64,000 nucleotides of DNA from an uncultured Jannaschia sp. (GTDB lineage: Bacteria; Pseudomonadota; Alphaproteobacteria; Rhodobacterales; Rhodobacteraceae): the NCBI RefSeq assembly GCF_947494055.1, contig NZ_CANLTR010000002.1, positions 247,522-311,521 on the forward strand. Direction: 5' to 3'. Numbering within the stretch: the first letter of the stretch is position 1; every line of letters begins with the position of its first letter. Position numbers and translations under genes: made by a program. The notes under the pieces were generated by a model, which worked only from the letters and a program-made list of their open reading frames with translations, did not search any database and was not told the DNA's origin. Below are positions 44,128 to 54,439 of this stretch, piece after piece.

Positions 44128-47117
44128 TTGCCCTTGAGCGCCGCGAGCGCGGCGAACGGATTGTCCGGGTCGATCGCCTTCTCGCGGCCCCTCGAGGCCG
44201 GCTTCGACTCGAAGGTCTTCGCACCCTGGGGTCCGCGCGGCTTGCCCTTCGGCTTGCCGCCGGGCTTGCCCTTGCCGTGCGGCGCGGCATTCCCGTCGCG
44301 ACGCGGCGCGCGGCTCTGCTGACGGCGCGGCGCCCAGGTGAACGTATAATACGCCTCCGTCTCGGGCGGGGCGTCCTCCGCCGCGTTGGCGACATGCTCG
44401 GGCGGGGCCTCCGTCGGCGGATCACCGGCCGGCGGCATCTCCGCCGGCGGCAGTTCGGGATCCTCCTCCGGCGGCGCCGGAGGGGTCTCGTGAGGTGGCG
44501 CATATGGGCGATCGGGGACCTGACCCGGCTCCTCGACCGGCGCGTCCGGCGTCTCCCCGGGCGGAATGTCCACCGGCGGCACGTCGCCGGGCGGCAGGTC
44601 CGAGGGCGGCGTCTCGGCGGGTGGCACGTCAGGCGGCGGCATGTCGGGCGGCGTCTCCTGCGGCGGAACGCCGGGCGGCGGCAGATCGGCGGGTGGATCG
44701 GACGGGACCGGCTCGGGCGCCGCGGCCTTTGCCGGCCGGGCCTTCGGACGCTCGCCCTTCTCGGCGGCGTAGCCCAGACCGCCCATCAGATCGGCGAATT
44801 GGTCGAGCGTCATGCCGGTGATCGACAGCATGTCGGGCGTGGCCTCGAACCCGCCGCGAGTATCCGCGGACCGCAGCAGGTCGGCCAGACGTTCCAGCAT
44901 GTCAATCCGGATGGCGCGTTCGCCGGCCAGGCGGTAACCCGCCATCGGGTAGTACCCCTCGGGTGCGTCCCGAACGGCCGGCAAGGTGACGAGGCCCGGC
45001 GGCGGCGCCTCGGGAAACTCGTCGAGCCCCTTCGCAAGCGACCAAAGGACGAGGCGCAGGCGCGTCGGGGCAGGCTTCAGCAGAAGCTGCTGGAAGATCG
45101 TGAACTGGCCGAAACGCACCCCGTGGCGGCGCAACTGGCCCCGCGCCTCCTGATCGAGTTCCTTCACCTCCTGCGCGACGTCTTGCCGGGGCAGGACGCC
45201 GAGGTTCTCGATCAGCCGGAACGCGAAGCCGCGCGCGAGGCCGGTGACGCCCTCGTCGCGCTGCATCGCCACGAGCGGGTCCATCGCGGCGGCGATGCGG
45301 CGGTCGATGAAATGCTGCAGGCGGCGCTGCACCTTCTGCAGCACTTCCGGCCCGGCCTCGTCGTCGACGAAGGGTTCGACGCCCGGTTTCAGCGGCTCCG
45401 CGCCGCGCACGAGTTTGCCCACGGCCTGGTCGCCCCACATCAGGCCGCCCTGCTCGGTGAAGTCCATCTCCGTGTCGGGCGCATTGTAGAAGCGGTCCGC
45501 CCGTAGGTGGAACTCGGGACGGAGCGCCTGCGCCGCGGCCTGGCGCACGGTCCGGGCCTCGTCCGGCGAGGCGGTGCCCGTCTGCCTGAAGCGGAACCCC
45601 TCGAGATGGCCCAGCGTCTCGCCCTCGACGATCACCTCGCCCTTGTCGTTGATGTCGGCCAAAAGGCCCTCCTTCATCTTCAGCCGCCGGAGCAGCACCG
45701 AGGTCCGCCGGTCGACGAACCTGTTGGTGAGCGCCTGATGCAACGCATCCGACAACCGGTCTTCTACCGCGCGGGTGGCCTCGCGCCAATGGGCTTCATC
45801 GTCGACCCAGCCCTTCCGCTGGGCGACATAGGTCCAGGTACGGATATAGGCCAGCCGCTTCGACAGCATGTCGATGTCGCCCTCGATCCGGTCGATGCGC
45901 TTGATCTGCCGCGCGAACCAGTCGCCCGGCACACGTCCCGCCTCGTGCAGGAAGCCGAAGATCCGCGCGAGGAGGGTCGTATGCTCGCCGTGGGAGATTC
46001 CCTGGAAGTCGGGAATGCGGCACACGTCCCAGAGAAGTCGCACGTCCCGCGCGTCCCGCAGGCGGATGGCAACACCCTCGAGAGCGCTGAGCGTCTTCAG
46101 CGATTGCAGATCGTCGGCCTCGCGTCCGCGGGTGAGGATCTGCTCGGGGCTCGGCGCCTCCAGCGAGGCGATGAGCGCCTCCGGGCTGCCGAACTCGAGC
46201 CGGTCGGCGCGCCACATCAGCCGCTCGATCGGCTTGAAGCTGTGGCTCTGGATCGCATCCACCACGTCGTCCTCGAGCGGTCCCGCCTCGCCGGTGACGC
46301 CGAACGTGCCCGGCTGCATGTATCGCCCGGCCCGGCCCGCGATCTGCGCCAGTTCATGCGGCAGCAGGGGCCGGATGCGGCGCCCGTCGAACTTCGACGT
46401 GGCGGAAAAGGCGACATGCTTGATGTCGAGGTTGAGCCCCATCCCGATCGCGTCCGTGGCGACGAGGTAGTCGACGTCCCCGTTCTGATACATCGCCACC
46501 TGCGCGTTGCGCGTGCGCGGCGAGAGCGCGCCCATGACGACGGCCGCGCCGCCCTTCTGACGACGCAGGAGCTCCGCGATGGCGTAGACGTTCTCGACCG
46601 AAAAGCCGACGATGGCGGTCCGGCCCGGCATCCGGCTGATCTTCTTGCCGCCGGTATAGGTGAGCTCGGAGAAGCGCTCGCGGCGGGCGAACTGCACCTT
46701 CGGAACGAGCTGCGCGATCGCGGGCCGCATCGTGTCCGAGCCCATGAACAGCGTCTCGTGCGTACCGCGCATGTTCAGCAGCCGGTCGGTGAAGACGTGG
46801 CCGCGCTCCGGATCGGCGCAGAGCTGGATCTCGTCCACGGCCGCGAAATCGGTGCCCAGCCCCTGCGGCATCGCCTCGACGGTGCAGACCCAGTAGGCCG
46901 TGCGCGGCGGCACGATCCGCTCCTCGCCCGTCACCAGCGCCACGACGGAAGGCCCGCGCAGCGCCACGAGCCGATCGTAGACCTCCCGCGCCAGCAGACG
47001 CAGTGGCAGGCCGATGATGCCGGTGCGATGGCCCAGCATCCGCTCGATGGCGTAATGCGTCTTGCCGGTATTCGTCGGTCCGAGGACCGCCGTCACCCGC
47101 CCGAGGGGGCTGTCCAT
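44124..47117 (-). CDS. SUV3-like ATP-dependent RNA helicase with proline-rich C-terminal region
   Basis: 997 residues. An SF2 helicase core at the N-terminus: Walker A GPTNTGKT (13-20), DEIQ box (95-98), motif III-VI regions (VGFSVENVYAIAELL, ATDAIGMGLNLDI, QIAGRAGRY). It then has the SUV3-type middle and C-terminal domains. Mitochondrial SUV3, its eukaryotic relative, works with RNA-degrading nucleases. Residues ~800-910 are a run of PP-x(3)-PP units (DLPPGDVPPVDIPPGETP and similar). The end is a basic, Gly/Lys-rich tail (HGKGKPGGKPKGKPRGPQG) plus a final NPFAALAALKGK. The core is confident; the tail's role is unknown. Confidence 0.92.
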   Translation of the reverse strand: MDSPLGRVTAVLGPTNTGKTHYAIERMLGHRTGIIGLPLRLLAREVYDRLVALRGPSVVALVTGEERIVPPRTAYWVCTVEAMPQGLGTDFAAVDEIQLCADPERGHVFTDRLLNMRGTHETLFMGSDTMRPAIAQLVPKVQFARRERFSELTYTGGKKISRMPGRTAIVGFSVENVYAIAELLRRQKGGAAVVMGALSPRTRNAQVAMYQNGDVDYLVATDAIGMGLNLDIKHVAFSATSKFDGRRIRPLLPHELAQIAGRAGRYMQPGTFGVTGEAGPLEDDVVDAIQSHSFKPIERLMWRADRLEFGSPEALIASLEAPSPEQILTRGREADDLQSLKTLSALEGVAIRLRDARDVRLLWDVCRIPDFQGISHGEHTTLLARIFGFLHEAGRVPGDWFARQIKRIDRIEGDIDMLSKRLAYIRTWTYVAQRKGWVDDEAHWREATRAVEDRLSDALHQALTNRFVDRRTSVLLRRLKMKEGLLADINDKGEVIVEGETLGHLEGFRFRQTGTASPDEARTVRQAAAQALRPEFHLRADRFYNAPDTEMDFTEQGGLMWGDQAVGKLVRGAEPLKPGVEPFVDDEAGPEVLQKVQRRLQHFIDRRIAAAMDPLVAMQRDEGVTGLARGFAFRLIENLGVLPRQDVAQEVKELDQEARGQLRRHGVRFGQFTIFQQLLLKPAPTRLRLVLWSLAKGLDEFPEAPPPGLVTLPAVRDAPEGYYPMAGYRLAGERAIRIDMLERLADLLRSADTRGGFEATPDMLSITGMTLDQFADLMGGLGYAAEKGERPKARPAKAAAPEPVPSDPPADLPPPGVPPQETPPDMPPPDVPPAETPPSDLPPGDVPPVDIPPGETPDAPVEEPGQVPDRPYAPPHETPPAPPEEDPELPPAEMPPAGDPPTEAPPEHVANAAEDAPPETEAYYTFTWAPRRQQSRAPRRDGNAAPHGKGKPGGKPKGKPRGPQGAKTFESKPASRGREKAIDPDNPFAALAALKGK

Positions 47118-47764
47118 CAGAGGGTCCGTTCGCCGGTCTGCTGCTCGAGGCGGTCGATCGCGCCTTGGATGTTCTCGTCGGCCGGGTAGATCTCCTGCGC
47201 CGCCTCAAAGGCGTGGAGCGCGGCCTCCGGCCGCTCGAGTTGTTCGAGGATGACGGCGAGCCCGGACAAAGCGCCGAAATGCCGGGGCTCGAGGATCAGG
47301 ACCTGCTCGATGTCCGACAGCGCCTCGCCGTAGCGGTCCGACAGGAAGAAGGCGGTGGCCCGCTGGTTCCAGCCTTCGGCGAATTCCGGGGCATGATCGG
47401 TCAGCGCGGTGAGATGCGCGATGGCGCGCGTATACTCGCCTTCCGTGATCGCGTCCCGCCCGCGTCGCAGCAGCAGGTCGATCGTGGCGCTGCCCGAATG
47501 GGTCCAGCGTTCCTGGATCTCCGCGGCAAGCCGGCGCGCCTCGACGGCCTCCTCCTCCGCCGTCAGGGTGGCGAGCCGATCGAGCAGGACCTGCGCATCG
47601 CGGGCGATCTCCCGCGCCGTCTCGCGCGGGGGCGCGGCCTCGGCCGGGGGCGCGCCGGGCGCGACGTCCGGGAACGGTGGCGTCTCCTGCGCGTTTGCGA
47701 ACGTCACGTTATACAGGGCGAAAGCCAGAGCCGAGGTCTTGAGCGTTCGTCTCAGGTCCACCAT
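47117..47764 (-). CDS. Periplasmic TPR-repeat protein
   Basis: 215 residues. A signal peptide (LKTSALAFALYNVTFANA) is followed by a Pro/Ala linker and then about three TPR-like units in the C-terminal half (RAIAHLTALTDHAPEFAEGWN, YGEALSDIEQVLILEPRHFG, RPEAALHAFEAAQEIYPADE). A protein-protein interaction role is inferred; no partner is evident. Its TGA shares one base with the helicase ATG (TGATG), so the helicase is probably translated from the same message. It is divergent from the SCP2-domain gene, 53 bp away. Confidence 0.88.
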   Translation of the reverse strand: MVDLRRTLKTSALAFALYNVTFANAQETPPFPDVAPGAPPAEAAPPRETAREIARDAQVLLDRLATLTAEEEAVEARRLAAEIQERWTHSGSATIDLLLRRGRDAITEGEYTRAIAHLTALTDHAPEFAEGWNQRATAFFLSDRYGEALSDIEQVLILEPRHFGALSGLAVILEQLERPEAALHAFEAAQEIYPADENIQGAIDRLEQQTGERTL

Positions 47765-47817
47765 CGTATACCGTATCCAATCCCGCCGTCACCGGCGATC
47801 ACGTCCAGGGGTATTCC

Positions 47818-48102
47818 ATGAGCGACATCATCAACGAAGCCGTCTCGCAACTTTCCACGAAGATTGGCACCTTCGACGGCAGCGTCAAGTTCGTGGTGGA
47901 GGACGAGGGCTCGATCATGCTCGACGAGGCCGGCGTACGCGAGGGCGACGGGGACGCGGATTGCACGATGACGGCCGACGCGGAGACGTTCCGCGGCATC
48001 CTCGACGGCGACGTGAACCCGACGGCGGCCTTCATGTCCGGCAAGCTGAAGGTGGACGGCGACATGGGACAGGCGATGAAGCTCGGGGCGGCCCTTTCCT
48101 GA
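47818..48102 (+). CDS. SCP2 sterol-binding domain protein
   Basis: 94 residues, a single SCP2-type domain (GTFDGSVKFVVEDEGSIMLD, then DCTMTADAETFRGILDGDVNP and FMSGKLKVDGDMGQAMKL). This fold has a hydrophobic tunnel that binds lipids or acyl-CoA; in bacteria the ligand is mostly unknown. No signal peptide, so cytoplasmic. It is followed 16 bp later by an alpha/beta hydrolase that may share the operon. Confidence 0.93.
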   Translation: MSDIINEAVSQLSTKIGTFDGSVKFVVEDEGSIMLDEAGVREGDGDADCTMTADAETFRGILDGDVNPTAAFMSGKLKVDGDMGQAMKLGAALS

Positions 48103-48118
48103 TCGGGCCGCCCCCCGG

Positions 48119-49048
48119 ATGATCCTGCCGGCCGCGCCGTATCATGCCGAGGTCGCCGCCGGTCCCCCCGGCGCCCGGCCGGTCTGGGTCGATGCGGCCG
48201 ACGGTGTCCGGCTGCGGGCGGTCACTTGGCCCGAGGGTTCGCGGGGAACGGTGATGCTGTTTCAGGGGCGGACGGAATATGTCGAGAAGTATTCGCACGC
48301 CGCGCGCGAGCTCGGGGTGCGCGGCTATGCCACGGCCGCGATCGACTGGCGGGGTCAGGGCCTCTCCCCCCGCTCCTCGCGCGATCCGCGCTTGGGCCAT
48401 GTCCGGAATTTCGGCGAGTTCCAAGACGATGTCGATGCCCTCCTGACCCATTGCGCGACACTGGACATGCCGCGCCCGTGGCACTTGCTCGGACATTCGA
48501 TGGGCGGGCTGATCGGGCTGCGGGCCCTGCACCGCCGGTCCGAATTCACCCGCGCGGTCTTCTCCGCGCCGATGTGGGGGCTGCCTCTCGCGCCGCACCG
48601 ACGCCTCGTCGGCTGGATCGCCTCCGCCCTCGCCTCGGGTCTCGGACTCGGGGAGCGCCTCGCACCCGGCGCCGCGAAGGTGGCCGACCCGGCCGCCGCG
48701 CCGTTCGAAGGCAACCTGCTCACGACCGATTCCGAGATGTTCGCCTGGATGAAGCGGCAGATCACCGTGCATCCGGAACTGGCCCTCGGCGGTCCGTCGT
48801 TCGGCTGGATATGGGCCGCGTTGCGCGAGATGCATCGCCTGGCGCGGGAACCCGCCCCGAACACGCCCTGCCTGACCTTCCTCGGCACCGACGAGGATAT
48901 CGTCTCGCCCGACGCGATCCACGTCCGCATGGGTTCATGGTCGAACGGAACGCTCAAGATGGTAGAGGGCGCGCGACACGAGGTCCTGATGGAGGGGCCG
49001 GAGACGCGCAGGCGTCTCTACGACCGGATCGCCGCACATCTAGGCTAG
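48119..49048 (+). CDS. Alpha/beta hydrolase (lysophospholipase-like)
   Basis: 309 residues of the serine-hydrolase fold: the oxyanion region [29 protein letters not shown], the nucleophile elbow GHSMGG with catalytic Ser, and late Asp ([11 protein letters not shown]) and His (GARHEVLME) completing the triad. It resembles PldB-type lysophospholipases, but the substrate is not proven. It lies 16 bp behind the SCP2-domain gene and its end overlaps the convergent lolD gene by 9 bp. Confidence 0.9.
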   Translation: MILPAAPYHAEVAAGPPGARPVWVDAADGVRLRAVTWPEGSRGTVMLFQGRTEYVEKYSHAARELGVRGYATAAIDWRGQGLSPRSSRDPRLGHVRNFGEFQDDVDALLTHCATLDMPRPWHLLGHSMGGLIGLRALHRRSEFTRAVFSAPMWGLPLAPHRRLVGWIASALASGLGLGERLAPGAAKVADPAAAPFEGNLLTTDSEMFAWMKRQITVHPELALGGPSFGWIWAALREMHRLAREPAPNTPCLTFLGTDEDIVSPDAIHVRMGSWSNGTLKMVEGARHEVLMEGPETRRRLYDRIAAHLG

Positions 49049-49714
49049 GCGGCCGTTCTCCAGCCGCAGGGTCCGGTCCATGCGGCCGGCCAGTTCGAGA
49101 TTGTGGGTCGCGATCAGCGCCGCCATTCCGGTCTCCCGCACGAGCGCCATCAGCGCGCCGAAGACCGTATCAGACGTCGCCGGATCGAGGTTGCCGGTCG
49201 GCTCATCGGCGAGCAGAAGTCCCGGCGCGTTGGCCAGCGCGCGGCAGAACGCCGTCCGCTGCTGCTCCCCGCCCGACATCTCGGCCGGCCGGTGGCCGGC
49301 GCGATGCGCGAGCCCGACACGCTCCAGCAGATCGAGCGCGCGGGTGCGGGCGTCCGGCGCCGCAGTCCCGGCCGCGAGTTGCGGCAGGACGATATTCTCG
49401 GCGGCGGTGAATTCCGGCAGGAGGTGGTGGAACTGATAGATGAAGCCGACCCGCTCCCGGCGCGCGCGGGTGCGGGCGCGGTCGCTTTGCCCGGTGAGGT
49501 CGTGGCCGTCCATCATCACCGTCCCGGCATCCGGCGTGTCCAGCAGGCCCGCGATGTGCAGGAGCGTGGACTTGCCCGCCCCCGACGGCGCGACGAGCGC
49601 GCAGACTTCGCCCGGAGCGAGCGTCAGGTCGACGCCGTTCAGCACCCGTATCTCGTTCGGCCGGCCGAGATGGTAGCCTTTCTCGATGCCCGCGAGGGCC
49701 AGCGCCTCACTCAT
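49040..49714 (-). CDS. lolD: Lipoprotein-releasing ABC transporter ATP-binding protein LolD
   Basis: 224 residues, single ATPase domain: Walker A APSGAGKS, signature [11 protein letters not shown], Walker [13 protein letters not shown], and H-loop IATHN. Drives release of outer-membrane lipoproteins from the inner membrane to LolA. Its start overlaps the end of the upstream permease gene by 8 bp. The LolD assignment rests on this pairing with a LolC/E-type permease. BamD, encoded elsewhere in the window, is among the lipoproteins such a system would sort. Confidence 0.94.
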   Translation of the reverse strand: MSEALALAGIEKGYHLGRPNEIRVLNGVDLTLAPGEVCALVAPSGAGKSTLLHIAGLLDTPDAGTVMMDGHDLTGQSDRARTRARRERVGFIYQFHHLLPEFTAAENIVLPQLAAGTAAPDARTRALDLLERVGLAHRAGHRPAEMSGGEQQRTAFCRALANAPGLLLADEPTGNLDPATSDTVFGALMALVRETGMAALIATHNLELAGRMDRTLRLENGRLA

Positions 49715-51005
49715 AGCGCAGCGCCTCGACCGGATTCATCCGCGCCGCGCGGCGCGCGGGGAAGATCGTGACGATGAAGGACAGCGTGAGCGACAGCGCC
49801 ACGGCGGAGAGCACGTCGCCCGGTTCCAGCCGTGCCGGAAGCTCGGAGATGTAGCGCACCGACGGGTCCCAGACGCCTCCGCCCGCGAGGTAGTTCACGA
49901 CGTTGAAGATCGGGTCGATCCAGATCGCGAAGGCGCAGCCGGCGACGACGCCGATGATCGTTCCCACCACCCCGATCGATGCCCCGCAGAGGAAGAACAC
50001 CCGCAGGATCGTTCCCTCGCCCAATCCCATCGTCCGCAGGATGCCGATGTCGCGACCCTTGTTCTTGACCAGCATCACAAGGCCGGAGGTGATGTTCAGC
50101 GTGGCGATCAGGACGAGGATGGAAAGGATGACGAACATTATGTTGTCCTCCATCTGCAACGCGCGCAGGAACCCGCCGGCGCTGTCCTTCCAGGTCCAGA
50201 GATAGTGGTTGCTTCCGGCGGCCCGCACAAGTTCGGGACCGACCGCGTCGACCGCCTCGGGATCGGTGATCGAAACCTGAATCTCGTCGGCCAGCCCCTC
50301 CCGGTTGAAGTAGATCTGCGCCTCCTCGAACGGCATGTAGACGCGGATCAGGTCGATGTCGTAGCGGCCGACCCTGAAGACGTAGGCCACGCGGTAGGCC
50401 TTTACGCGCGGCGACGTGCCGAACGGCCCCTTCACTCCGTCGGGCGAGATCAGGCGGATCGTGTCGCCCGCCGCCACGCCGAGCTTGTCGGCAAGATACC
50501 AGCCGATGGCGATACCTTCGCCTTCGCCCGTCCCGAAAGCCTGGATGTTGCCCTGGCTGACCTCAGGCGTCGCCACCCGCGGAATGTCGAGAAGGTCCGC
50601 CTTGCGGATGCCGACGACCTGCGCCCCGGTATTCGCGCCCGGGACCGACGCCATGACCTGCCCCGACACGACCGGCACGGCATGCGTCACCTCCGGCACC
50701 GCGGCAAGGCGCTCCGCCAAGGCGTCGTAGTCGGAAACGGTCCGCGTCAGCCCCCCGTTGGGAAGCGTCTCGCCGTAGGTCAGGACGCTCGCATGCGGGT
50801 TCGCGCCGACGATCGTGTCGACGAACTCGTAGCGGAAGCCCGACCGCACGGCGAGCGTGACGATCAGCGCGAAGACCGCGAGCGCGATGCCGGCGAGGCT
50901 GATCCAGGTCATCACCGAGATACCGCCCTCGGAGCGCCGGGCGCGCAGGTAGCGCCAGGCGATCATCCATTCCATGCGGGAGAAGGGGGCGGAACCGGCG
51001 GCCAT
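49707..51005 (-). CDS. lolC: Lipoprotein-releasing ABC transporter permease (LolC/LolE family)
   Basis: 432 residues: one N-terminal helix ([26 protein letters not shown]), a large periplasmic MacB-like domain, and three C-terminal helices ([21 protein letters not shown] onward). A single permease is present rather than the LolC/LolE pair of enterobacteria, as is common in alphaproteobacteria, where it probably works as a homodimer. Start 51005 is kept because the [14 protein letters not shown] leader resembles relatives; ATG 50975 is possible. It follows proS by 19 bp, so proS, lolC and lolD likely form one transcript. Confidence 0.93.
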   Translation of the reverse strand: MAAGSAPFSRMEWMIAWRYLRARRSEGGISVMTWISLAGIALAVFALIVTLAVRSGFRYEFVDTIVGANPHASVLTYGETLPNGGLTRTVSDYDALAERLAAVPEVTHAVPVVSGQVMASVPGANTGAQVVGIRKADLLDIPRVATPEVSQGNIQAFGTGEGEGIAIGWYLADKLGVAAGDTIRLISPDGVKGPFGTSPRVKAYRVAYVFRVGRYDIDLIRVYMPFEEAQIYFNREGLADEIQVSITDPEAVDAVGPELVRAAGSNHYLWTWKDSAGGFLRALQMEDNIMFVILSILVLIATLNITSGLVMLVKNKGRDIGILRTMGLGEGTILRVFFLCGASIGVVGTIIGVVAGCAFAIWIDPIFNVVNYLAGGGVWDPSVRYISELPARLEPGDVLSAVALSLTLSFIVTIFPARRAARMNPVEALRYE

Positions 51006-51024
51006 GCGGAAGCTATGCGGTACG

Positions 51025-52362
51025 TCAGACGCCCGCGTAGATGTCTTTCAGACGCGCGATGGCGGATTCGGGCGACATCGCCTCGTTCTCGCCCGTACGG
51101 CGGGAGGTAAGCTCGACCTGGCCGTTGGCGAGGCCGCGCGGCCCGACGGTGATCCGCCACGGCAGGCCGATCAGGTCCATCGTCGCGAACTTGGCCCCGG
51201 CCCGTTCCTCCCGGTCGTCGTAGAGCGCGGTCAGGCCGCTCGCTTCCAGTTGCCGGTAGATGCCGTCGCAGGCGGAATCGGTGCTCGGGTCGCCCTGCCG
51301 CAGGTTGACGATGCCCGCATGGAACGGGGTCACGCCTTCGGGCCAGACGATCCCGCGCTCGTCGTGGCTCGCCTCGATGATCGCGCCGACGAGCCGGCTC
51401 ACCCCGATCCCGTGCGATCCCATGTGGAGCGGCACCTGTTTGCCGTCCGGGCCCTGCACCGTCGCGCCGAGCGGCTCGGAATACTTCGTCCCGAAATAGA
51501 AGATCTGCCCGACTTCGATCCCGCGGGCGGTGCGGCGACGTACCTCCGGCACTTGGGCGAACTCGCCCTCGTCGTGGGTCTCGTCGGTCCGGGCGTAGAG
51601 CGAGGTGAACTCGTCGAGCACGGCACGGCACTGATCGACGTCATCGTAATCGATGTCCCGGTCGCCGAGGCGGATATCGGTCACCGCGCTGTCGTAGAAC
51701 ACCTCCGACTCGCCGGTCTCGGCGAGAACCAGGAATTCGTGCGTGTCGTCGCCGCCGATGGGTCCGCTGTCGGCGCGCATCGGGATCGCCTGCAGTCCCA
51801 TCCGCTCGTAGGTGCGCAGGTAGGTGACCAGATGCCGGTTGTAGGCGTGCAGCGCATCGTCCTGCGTCAGGTCGAAGTTGTAGCCGTCCTTCATGAGGAA
51901 CTCGCGCCCGCGCATGACGCCGAAGCGCGGCCGCATCTCGTCGCGGAACTTCCACTGGATGTGATAGAGCGTGAGCGGCAGGTCCCGGTAGCTCGCCACG
52001 TTGGCCCGCACGATGTCGGTGATCAGCTCCTCGTTCGTCGGACCGTAGAGCATCTCCCGATCCTGCCGGTCGCTGAACCGCAGCATTTCCGGTCCGTAGG
52101 CGTCGTAGCGCCCCGATTCCCGCCAGAGATCGGCCGATTGCAGCGTCGGCATCAGCATAGGGATGTGCCCCGCGCGCTGCTGCTCCTCGTGGACGATCTG
52201 CTCGATCCGCCGCAGCACCCGGTATCCGAGCGGCAGCCAGGAATAGATGCCGGCGGAAGCCTGCTTGATCATGCCCGCCCGCAGCATGAGACGATGGGAC
52301 GCGATCTGCGCTTCGGCAGGCGTCTCCTTCAGGACAGGTAGGAAGTAGCGGCTCAGACGCAT
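51025..52362 (-). CDS. proS: Prolyl-tRNA synthetase (short, no INS editing domain)
   Basis: 445 residues of class II synthetase type. Motif 2 ([22 protein letters not shown]) and motif 3 ([16 protein letters not shown]) are intact, with a C-terminal anticodon-binding domain. The E. coli enzyme is about 570 residues because of an inserted editing domain; alphaproteobacterial enzymes lack it and rely on a separate Ala-tRNA(Pro) deacylase. This protein is of the short kind. The 202-bp region upstream (52363-52564) holds no gene I can support. Confidence 0.97.
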   Translation of the reverse strand: MRLSRYFLPVLKETPAEAQIASHRLMLRAGMIKQASAGIYSWLPLGYRVLRRIEQIVHEEQQRAGHIPMLMPTLQSADLWRESGRYDAYGPEMLRFSDRQDREMLYGPTNEELITDIVRANVASYRDLPLTLYHIQWKFRDEMRPRFGVMRGREFLMKDGYNFDLTQDDALHAYNRHLVTYLRTYERMGLQAIPMRADSGPIGGDDTHEFLVLAETGESEVFYDSAVTDIRLGDRDIDYDDVDQCRAVLDEFTSLYARTDETHDEGEFAQVPEVRRRTARGIEVGQIFYFGTKYSEPLGATVQGPDGKQVPLHMGSHGIGVSRLVGAIIEASHDERGIVWPEGVTPFHAGIVNLRQGDPSTDSACDGIYRQLEASGLTALYDDREERAGAKFATMDLIGLPWRITVGPRGLANGQVELTSRRTGENEAMSPESAIARLKDIYAGV

Positions 52363-52564
52363 GGGACGGGCTCCGGAAGATCTCGCATGGCGCTACCAAT
52401 GCCCGGCGTTCGGGGCAAGCGCAGGTGGTACTCAGCTTTCGACCGGATCATGCCGCGCGTTGCGACCGATCGGGCGTATCGCGGATTGCCGATCAAATGC
52501 GTCGGATCATGCTACGGGCCCCCTGACCGTCACCGGCAGCCATGGGGCAAGGCGATCGTCCGAT

Positions 52565-54115
52565 TTACGAGGATTTGATCACACGGACTTTCGGATCCGC
52601 CGCGAGCGACGCGGCGAGCGACCGGAATCGTGCCTCGGCGACCTCCCCGTAGAGCGCCTCCCCGTCGCCGCCCGGCAATTGCAGCTCGAGCTCGCGTTTC
52701 TTCGGGTAGAGCTTCAACTGTCCCATCAGCGACGGGTCCTGCGCCGAGAACATCGCTCCGAAGCGCATCGCCTTGCCGACGACCTCCGCCTGGCGGGTAT
52801 CGTCCTCATCCAGCAGCGGCGCGAGGGCCTCGAAAGGCGTGCCTTCGCGCTTGTTGCGATAGCGGTGAAGAAGCGCCAGCCCGAGATAGACGCGCTCGGA
52901 ATGCGTCAGCCCGCCGAGATTGGCGCGCGTGGCGTTGTCGAAGCAAATTTCCGCCCGGTAGTCCGGATGCGCCCGCCAGCTGACGTCGTGCAGAAGGCAG
53001 CAGGCCCGGATCAGACGCAACCGCTGGTCATTGGCGCGCGAGAAGAGGGGCGCGATGAACCGGTAGAGCACACGTCCGAATCCCGGCAGCCGGGCCGACG
53101 CCGCCTCGGAGGCGCGACAGCTTTCGATCAACGGGTCGCGCGCGCGCAGGATTTCCGGCATCTGCTCGTAGAGCAGGCCCTCGCGGATCCCGTAGCTCGA
53201 GACCGCGATTTCCTTGGGGCGAAACGTCTTGACCACCCGCGACAGGACCTCGCTGGCCAGCGGCACGAGCGACATGCGCGCCTGACTCGTCCCGGTGGCA
53301 CGCCCGAGTTCGACGGGATCGGCGGCCGCGATGTAGTCGAAGGTCGCGCGCAGATCCTTCTGCGTCATCGTATATTCGTGGAGCACGTGAAGCGGGTAAT
53401 CGCGGCGCTCCATGTCGACCCGCGCGATGGCACGCCAGCTTCCGCCGACGAGGTAGAGCCTGTCGTAATGCTCGCGGCTCAGCACGGCCTTCATACCGGT
53501 CAGGCCCGCGGCAATCTCGTCACGACGCGCCGCCTTGCTCTCGAGCCCCTGCAGCTTCAGCGGGCCGAGCTTGCCGGACACCGTCGCGCCGACGGCGCCG
53601 CCAGACAACTCCGAGAGCTCCATCGACGAGCCACCGATATCGCACATCAGGCCCTCGGCCTCGGGCCAGCCGAGCAGGACGCCCTGCCCCGACAGCCGCG
53701 CTTCCTCCGTGCCGTCGATGACCCATAGGCGCAGGCCCGTCGCCTCCCGCACCTCCGCCTCGAAGGCGGGACCGTCGGTCGCCTCGCGCACCGCGGCCGT
53801 CGCGACAGCGGTCAGGGAGTTGACCTCCATGCCACGGGCGAGGATCGCGAAGCGCTTCAGCGCGGCCATCGCCCGGTCGCGCCCCTTGGCGTTCAGCATG
53901 CCGGTCTCGGCCAGGCCGGCGCCAAGCCCGCAGAGGATCTTCTCGTTGTAGAAATAGGCCGGCGACCGCGCGGCGCCGTCGAAGACGACGAGCCGGACGG
54001 AGTTCGATCCGACGTCGATCACGCCGACCCGCCGCAGACCCCTCGCCTCCGGGCCATCGAAGAGTGGTGCGCCGAAGCGGCCGAATTCCTCCTGCTCGTC
54101 GCCTGACGTCGTCAT
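52565..54115 (-). CDS. ppx: Exopolyphosphatase (Ppx/GppA family)
   Basis: 516 residues. Releases phosphate from the ends of polyphosphate; the family also cleaves pppGpp. The actin-like ATPase fold shows GVIDVGSNSVRLVVF, the catalytic-Glu region TAVATAAVREATDG, GTEEARLSGQG and the second phosphate loop CDIGGSSMELSEL. A C-terminal helical HD-like domain (CCLLHDVSWRAHPDYRAE) completes it. ATG 54115 follows a GGGGGG site; earlier in-frame ATGs exist at 54130 and 54166. It lies behind ppk, the enzyme that makes the polymer. Confidence 0.94.
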   Translation of the reverse strand: MTTSGDEQEEFGRFGAPLFDGPEARGLRRVGVIDVGSNSVRLVVFDGAARSPAYFYNEKILCGLGAGLAETGMLNAKGRDRAMAALKRFAILARGMEVNSLTAVATAAVREATDGPAFEAEVREATGLRLWVIDGTEEARLSGQGVLLGWPEAEGLMCDIGGSSMELSELSGGAVGATVSGKLGPLKLQGLESKAARRDEIAAGLTGMKAVLSREHYDRLYLVGGSWRAIARVDMERRDYPLHVLHEYTMTQKDLRATFDYIAAADPVELGRATGTSQARMSLVPLASEVLSRVVKTFRPKEIAVSSYGIREGLLYEQMPEILRARDPLIESCRASEAASARLPGFGRVLYRFIAPLFSRANDQRLRLIRACCLLHDVSWRAHPDYRAEICFDNATRANLGGLTHSERVYLGLALLHRYRNKREGTPFEALAPLLDEDDTRQAEVVGKAMRFGAMFSAQDPSLMGQLKLYPKKRELELQLPGGDGEALYGEVAEARFRSLAASLAADPKVRVIKSS

Positions 54116-54439
54116 GAAGCCCCCCATCATGCGACCGGGTTTGCCCCGCCGGGGATGGACGGTCAATGCACCGGTTCGACCAGGCTTCGTTTGGGGAGGG
54201 ACGAGTTGCCCGGCGCCGCAACAAATGTCGTGGCGGCGCCGGGGCGTCTTGTGAGTGAGTGAATATTCGGGGACGACGCTTTCGAGAAATCATCTCGCAT
54301 CGACCCGCAGGGACGAGGCTTGCCGGATTTCGTGGAGGGCGGGTGATTTACGGGACGGTTCAGTTCACGCAGGCGGAAACGCGCCGTTTGGCGGCGGAGG
54401 ACCGACACCTTTTCCGCCGATGACAGGGTCCGACGTCAA
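54116..54439. other. 324-bp gap between ppk and ppx
   Basis: No supported gene. It contains a strong inverted repeat (54209-54243) described separately, and must hold any independent ppx promoter. Overlapping plus-strand frames here are Arg/Pro-rich shadows without a convincing start. Confidence 0.5.
54209..54243. terminator. 11-bp perfect-stem hairpin between ppk and ppx
   Basis: CCCGGCGCCGC (54209-54219) pairs perfectly with GCGGCGCCGGG (54233-54243) around a 13-base loop. It lies 197 bp past the ppk stop on the minus strand. Read that way it is followed by AACTCGTCCC rather than T's, so it may be a transcript-stabilising or attenuating hairpin rather than a classic terminator. Confidence 0.5.
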
